Under the pieces are notes generated by a model. That model saw nothing but the letters and a program-made list of their open reading frames with translations. It was not told the DNA's origin and did no database searches. Of a DNA stretch of 64,000 bases, positions 58,975-64,000 are shown piece by piece (within the stretch, counting starts at the first letter, position 1; the number at the start of each line of letters is the position of its first letter). Made by a program: the position numbers and the translations under genes. Origin of the DNA: Dipteris shenzhenensis. Its lineage: Eukaryota > Polypodiophyta > Polypodiopsida > Gleicheniales. The DNA lies in the NCBI GenBank assembly GCA_047967505.1, contig CM106539.1; one strand, given 5' to 3'.

Positions 58975-59130
58975 GACGGGAGGAGGTAGAACCAGAGCAG
59001 ATCTAGGCTTGGAGCGCAAATAGGGAGGAGGTAGAACCAGAGCAAGTCCAGCCTTGGAGCATGCACAAAATCGCCTTGGAGTATATGGGAGGAGGTAGAT
59101 GCAGAGCAGGTCCCACCTTGGAGAATGCCA
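58975..59130. repeat. Imperfect tandem repeat, GAGGAGGTAGA unit
   Basis: GGGAGGAGGTAGA-(A/T)-CAGAGCA...CTTGGAG occurs at about 58,979, 59,023 and 59,087. A 116-codon minus-strand frame across it is probably a by-product. Confidence 0.75.
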
Positions 59131-59296
59131 TGGAGACGATGAACCTTGTTGCATGCACCATGAACAAATTTATTGTACACTTCACCACATGGACCAATGA
59201 AATATTGAATAATAAACAAATGCCAAATATTCATAATTTTGGATTTGCCAAAAGGGTGCCATTGCTTAGGCTACCCCCCAGGGCAGGCCAAAAAGA

Positions 59297-59298
<2 letters not shown>

Positions 59299-59360
<62 letters not shown>
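59299..59360. repeat. (GT)n then (GA)n compound microsatellite
   Basis: About 42 bp of GT followed by about 20 bp of GA. Confidence 0.95.
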
Positions 59361-59369
59361 ACCAAAATA

Positions 59370-61400
59370 GAAGGGGGCCACTTGGCAACAAAGTGTGTGG
59401 GATACTTTTTAACAAAACTATAAGTAGAGCGTGCTGCCTAGAAGGTAGTGCTAACAAGGTAATAGCATTTATCCTGCCTTACACGTAGTGCTCTCCTTAC
59501 ACTTTTTGGCCTACCCTTCCAAGGGTAGGACTTAGTTTGCGGTAGGTAGGCTTTTCATCATGGAGAACTTAACTACTAACTCAAAATTGAACATGACTCC
59601 TATCATTTTATCAAATTTTTAAAAGGAAAAGAGCGAATGAGTAAAATGTGGACATGAGACACTACACAGGATCCATTAGAACCCGATCCTTCCTGTAAAT
59701 ATTAGGAGTGGTGATTTATTATTGACTTGGCGATGTCCATATTGTTTGTGCATTTTGGGAGTTGAAGACCACAAATAGATGAATAAGGCGACGCTCACAA
59801 GAGCTCACACAATTAATCCTCATCGCTGTCTATATAATATTGTCATGTGGACTACAATCATATGAATAAAGATGTTGATTTCTTTTGAATTTATGTGCAA
59901 CTTGGCTTTCCTTTCTCCCTCGCATCGAGAACATGCATCAAAAGAGAGGAATGTTGTAAGAATTCAGAATGATAACAAGCAATTTTGAATCGATGCACAA
60001 TTGGAAATATTTGTATGATAATATATAATATGTAATTACTATAATCACACATAGTGTGGATAGGGAGGTGGCGTGCTTGACATCGAGAATATAAGTGCTA
60101 ATAATATAACTCTCCGAAATTCTCTCGACCTTCCCTTTGATTATTGATCCTTGCACGCGGCTCTACTCTTGGCCATGCTAAGAATATAAGCGCAGAGAAT
60201 AAGTCTCGCAAATGGATAAGATACTTGCATATTACCTAGATGTTAATAGTCGTAATCATATTTCTGCATATTGGCCATAAAGCCCACATCTTTCTAATGA
60301 CTCCCATGTTAACCTCTGCCCACAAATAGAAAACGAGCAAAGCATATGAGGGTTCTAAAATTCAAATTTGGTAGAGGACTTGCAAAACCTAGCTTTTATC
60401 AACACTAGATATAAATTAGTAGGTGGATCATTGGATTCAAAGACAAAACTTGGAGGATACATTTGACCTTGTTAGAAGAACCCCTTTTTGGGGAGCTATT
60501 GTTGTTGACGCCCAATCTCCTGAGGTTGGGTTGTAGAGTGTACGTGGGGCCAATCTTGTTAGGTGTTATGTCACTCATAGAAGCATCAAGTTCCAAGATC
60601 GCTACTACCATGCAAAATCCAAATTGAATGTTACTCATTGCTTCATTCGCTACAAACTTGTAGATCTAAGCTCTTCTCCAAATCTTTGTGCTTATCAGTA
60701 TTGTTGGCACAATTCAAAGCTAAATTCCTCACCACGCCTTCTCAAAGATGATGGACCTGACAACCTCCCCGAGAGCTTATCAATGCCATCGCCTACAACT
60801 TGCCATTAATGAGCCAGTTGCCACCTGCAACTTAAACTACATCAGCTTGCATAACGAGTGGTTTCCATATGTTTTAATCATCTGTTGTGTCTCCGCACAT
60901 TTTTAGAACGCATGTTTGATTGCCTACTTGTCGCCCTAAATGGACAAAAGCCACTTGATTTTGTTTGCTCACTCCCCATGCTCTCTATAAAGTAGCAATT
61001 TTAACATAATGGTGACAGAAAGTTGCTTGAAGAATTACTCACAATGGAAGAGGAGTATCACAAAGCTGCTTTGTTCTCACTACTATGAAAAGATCATCAT
61101 ACGTCTACTTTCCCAAATGCCCTTTATCCCATGATTATTGCAACTAGTGCCCTCCCATGGGTGTACAAGCATGCTCTTTCTATTTAGTGAAGTGCAAAAC
61201 CTCATACAGCAGCCACTTTTCATTGCTTTTCCGTATTTTTGGACAAGCATACACTCCATGATATGCTAGTGATGGGTCTTGATGGTCACAAAATCGACAG
61301 TGGCCGCTCTACTTTTCTGGTTGGATCTAGTAAGATAGATCCATGCGAGAGTGGAAATGCCCTCGTACTCAAAGTATAATTAATCTATTAAATTGCACTA
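59370..61400. other. Intergenic, no gene recognised
   Basis: Only short frames; the longest recognisable open stretch is under 80 codons. No repeat pair or RNA gene seen. Confidence 0.45.
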
Positions 61401-61405
61401 TGATT

Positions 61406-61753
61406 TGACAAAGTGAGGATCCTACTCTCCTAGTCACTAAGACAACATCCTAATACAACACTAATCTACGGAGGATGCAACCTAAGTGCAAGCATAGTGA
61501 AGAGAGTGCTCGTGACATGTATCTCAAGTCAATTAGGTTCCAAGATAGATTAACTTGGACTCATAAAGAGAATCTTGAGATAGTGCAAAGTGCTTGATTG
61601 ATATTCCTTCAAATGAACCTCCCTTTTATAGGTGAGGGTACTTACATCCATTTGCTTGCTCACATGTGGGATATGTCCTCCATGCCATGTGGCAGCTTTC
61701 CCTTTGCTCATACCTTTGCTCTACATGTGCTCATGGCACCATAACTCTCAACA
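61406..61753 (-). repeat. 3' LTR of the TRIM-like element
   Basis: 348 bp, paired with 62695-63042. Differences by eye: one C/T, one G/A and one G/T. Confidence 0.95.
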
Positions 61754-61925
61754 CCTCCCCTTGGTGCCATGATCCTTTGGCTACTGCAAGGTGGTCAGAT
61801 GTGAGTTACATTCCATCACCTCCACTTAGTGCATGCATGCTACTTAAGGTGGTCAAGTGTGGCTTCTACATGTCAATACCTCCCCTGGGTGCTTTCATAG
61901 CTACTCTCAGGTGGTCAGGTTTGAT
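61752..61925. repeat. Three repeated polypurine-tract-like units
   Basis: ACCTCC(C/A)C(T)T(G)GGTGC-like sequence, followed after about 35-40 bp by (A)GGTGGTCA(G/A), occurs three times at about 61,752, 61,816 and 61,876, with a spacing of about 60 bp, just inside the 3' LTR. Confidence 0.6.
61754..61762 (-). other. Polypurine tract of the TRIM-like element
   Basis: Minus-strand AAGGGGAGG abuts the 3' LTR. Confidence 0.8.
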
Positions 61926-62682
61926 TACAAAACATAATAGGCAAGGTTGGCAAGGGTTTTTGTTTTTCAATACATTCCATTGATGTCACCATTTTGCTCA
62001 TGGCTTGATGACGATGGCATTTGCTTCTTTGCTTGGTGTAGCTTCATGCATGATGCTTTGTTCTTCCATGTGCCTTGATGCTTTATGTGTGGATGCCATG
62101 CTTCATGCTATGGTCATCTCATGCACTTGTGCTTTTGGCTTGCTTTTTACATCGATGTTTGCATTCATGCTTTGCTTTTCCATTTGTTGCAAAGGTCTTA
62201 CCAATTGAATTCTTTCAATATTGGCAGTGTCTAATTGCATACAATGATTTTGATCTGACAGGCGCCTAGAGCTCGAAAAGACGATCACTTTTCCTTTTTG
62301 GAGCGTGTGCAAATTCTTCTTGGGTTGCAAGTTATGGCTTGTTGAATTTTTGTGAAGAAGAGGGGGCCTTGATGATGTGGCATAGGCATTCATATGCTGC
62401 TTGCAGGTTCTCTTGAAGGCTTCTCACTGAAACCCAAGCATTCAAACACTCTAGAAAAGCCTCTCTCAGCATTTTTGGCACAGATTTTGAAATGTGAGCA
62501 CCATGGGAAGGAACTCGGACACAGAGTTAGTCCCCAAAACAGTATCTCTCTCTGATTTCAAAAAAGGCTCACTCAGAATGAATCTCTCTAATTGAAGAAC
62601 TCTCGAGATCTAAAACTAATCTTACATTCTAGAACTAATCTAGAGAACTACTAATGAGCTAAACTAGGAGAGCTAAACCTAT

Positions 62683-62694
62683 GCTCTGATACCA
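62683..62694 (-). other. Primer-binding site of the TRIM-like element
   Basis: Minus-strand TGGTATCAGAGC, a perfect initiator-Met primer site, with no spacer to the 5' LTR. Confidence 0.93.
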
Positions 62695-63042
62695 TGACAA
62701 AGTGAGGATCCTACTTTCCTAGTCACTAAGACAACATCCTAATACAACACTAATCTACGGAGGATGCAACCTAAGTGCAAGCATAGTGAAGAGAGTGCTC
62801 ATGACATGTATCTCAAGTCAATTAGGTTCCAAGATAGATTAACTTGGACTCATAAAGAGAATCTTGAGATAGTGCAAAGTGCTTGATTGATATTCCTTCA
62901 AATGAACCTCCCTTTTATAGTTGAGGGTACTTACATCCATTTGCTTGCTCACATGTGGGATATGTCCTCCATGCCATGTGGCAGCTTTCCCTTTGCTCAT
63001 ACCTTTGCTCTACATGTGCTCATGGCACCATAACTCTCAACA
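62695..63042 (-). repeat. 5' LTR of the TRIM-like element
   Basis: 348 bp, followed by the target duplication TGATT. It contains a TATA-like box (next entry). Confidence 0.95.
62911..62919 (-). promoter_or_regulatory. TATA-like box in the 5' LTR
   Basis: Minus-strand TATAAAAGG within the 5' LTR, conserved in the 3' LTR copy (61,622-61,630). It is a plausible core promoter for the element transcript. Confidence 0.55.
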
Positions 63043-64000
63043 TGATTCCAACATCCAAACTGCTTCCTGAGTTACCTATTCACCTACCAACTGATAGGGA
63101 ATCAATGCGCTTTAAATTGTTATGACATCCTATCCCAAATCCACCATCCCCAAGCATCTTGTTTGGGAGAAACCGTATGTTGCATGAGCAAGCTCCTTGT
63201 AAGTAAACGTCATCTTCAGGAAACAACCAACTGAATCCGCCAGGATTTGCTCAAAATCCACGGTTGAATCATGTTGAAGAAATAAACGATTGCTGGCTAT
63301 CTGAATTTTGCAACAACTGTAGATGCCCCTATGATGAGGATTGTGATTTAAAGCAAAGAGCACCCATCAATGTAATAGACATCACCTCAAAAGTAATAAT
63401 TTGCTGCCCATTTTCCAATGTGCAAGCATGAGTGACAAACAACGAATGTATCTTACAACAGCCCAGAATTGTATTTGTTAAAGTTTCTTATCTATCTTAC
63501 AAATGGAAAATACCTACATATTTTCCAATGTGCGCCGACATGTTGTGTCATGCTGATATAACGTATGTTGAAATTGCCATCTTGAATGTCTTGGACTTCA
63601 ATATATTTGACCAATGAACACCAATCATCGTCACTCAAAACGGTACCTAGTCTTATCAGATTAACACTCACTAGTGTGGTGGGCATGTGGGGTTATGAAT
63701 AATATTGCACACAATTAGTTTTGGGAGCTACAAATGATTACTTCAATGTTGATGCGCTTCCATAAGGACCTGCGCTCCAATCATTTATGCAATGATGACA
63801 GCCACATGGAAAAGCATTTGTATTGGCCCATGCAACTTACAGAGTCTCCACCCCAAATGCAATAGCAAGCATGTTTCTCAATAAGAATTTGACTAAGATC
63901 ATGTGATATCTTGGATTGACTCCTCTAGTGTTGCAAAAATGGATCCACATAAGGGAGATGCCCATGACAGCCACACTCAAATTTAGGAAGGCAAATGCAC
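63043..64000. other. Window end, no gene recognised
   Basis: Apart from the target duplication TGATT at its start, only short frames are present and no repeat pair was seen. Confidence 0.45.

Larger units (their letters stand above)
61406..63042 (-). mobile_element. Complete young non-coding LTR element (TRIM/LARD-like)
   Basis: Two 348-bp LTRs (61406-61753 and 62695-63042), both TG...CA, bound a 1,637-bp element with a perfect 5-bp target duplication TGATT (61401-61405 and 63043-63047). By eye the LTRs differ at three sites (about 99% identity), so the insertion is recent. A 12/12 initiator-Met primer-binding site sits directly inside the right LTR and a polypurine tract inside the left one, so the element reads on the minus strand. 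The 941-bp interior has no gag or pol, and its longest frame is 96 codons with no domain. It must have moved using proteins of another element. Confidence 0.95.

Noticed and set aside
58884-59234. 116-residue minus-strand frame
   Set aside because: Its repeated LDLLWFYLLP phrases come from the GAGGAGGTAGA tandem repeat; no domain or splice support.

Overview
The window looks like repeat-rich nuclear DNA of a land plant with a large genome. I favour a homosporous fern, but that is inference. The support is a pentatricopeptide-repeat (PPR) relic with plant-style 'DVVSWNAM' repeats, a plant-type gene with GT-AG introns including one of about 4 kb, plant LTR elements primed by initiator-Met tRNA, and abundant (AG)n, (GT)n and (CTAT)n microsatellites. 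Most of the sequence is mobile-element debris; only a few segments look like host genes.

Layout. 1-10.8 kb: no convincing gene; dispersed repeats, a GC-richer non-coding block behind a primer-binding-like site (4.56-6.7 kb), duplicated microsatellite units (7.9-8.6 kb) and a CATG-rich degenerate satellite (9.0-10.4 kb). 10,866-17,055: a complete but decayed Ty1/copia element on the minus strand with very short 148-bp LTRs and a perfect 5-bp target duplication (AGGAA). 17-25 kb: microsatellites, an approximately 0.9-kb higher-order repeat carrying an exon-like island, and older duplications. 25.4-26.1 kb: an open reading frame of unknown function, with a relative fragment at 19.0 kb. 26.9-32.0 kb: a broken Helitron RepHel gene (three tandem 83-residue N-terminal repeats, HUH Rep domain, Pif1-like helicase lacking its P-loop), followed by a LINE reverse-transcriptase fragment at 32.5 kb.

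33.5-39.4 kb: the best host gene, a six-exon plus-strand gene ending in one C-x8-C-x5-C-x3-H zinc finger, with tRNA-like tandem repeats in its long intron. 43.7-45.4 kb: a minus-strand PPR pseudogene. 50.7-51.8 kb: Ty3/gypsy gag remains. 52.0-54.2 kb: a broken Helitron-like gene of the DUF6570 type (better known from animals and oomycetes), cut off at 54.24 kb against an oppositely oriented gypsy protease/RT fragment. 55.3-58.5 kb: AT-rich minus-strand exons with short phase-consistent introns. One set reads as an OB-fold plus zinc-ribbon protein, the other as a basic protein ending in a SUMO-interacting-like tail. 61,406-63,042: a young, complete, non-coding LTR element (348-bp LTRs, three differences, TGATT target duplication).

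The genes do not form an operon or pathway. The functional themes are transposition (copia, gypsy, LINE, two unrelated Helitron lineages, a TRIM/LARD-like element) and a few nucleic-acid-binding host proteins (CCCH, PPR, OB-fold/zinc ribbon). The most interesting spots are the spliced OB-fold/zinc-ribbon gene beside the DUF6570-type Helitron relic, the Helitron N-terminal repeats, and the unknown protein family seen twice.
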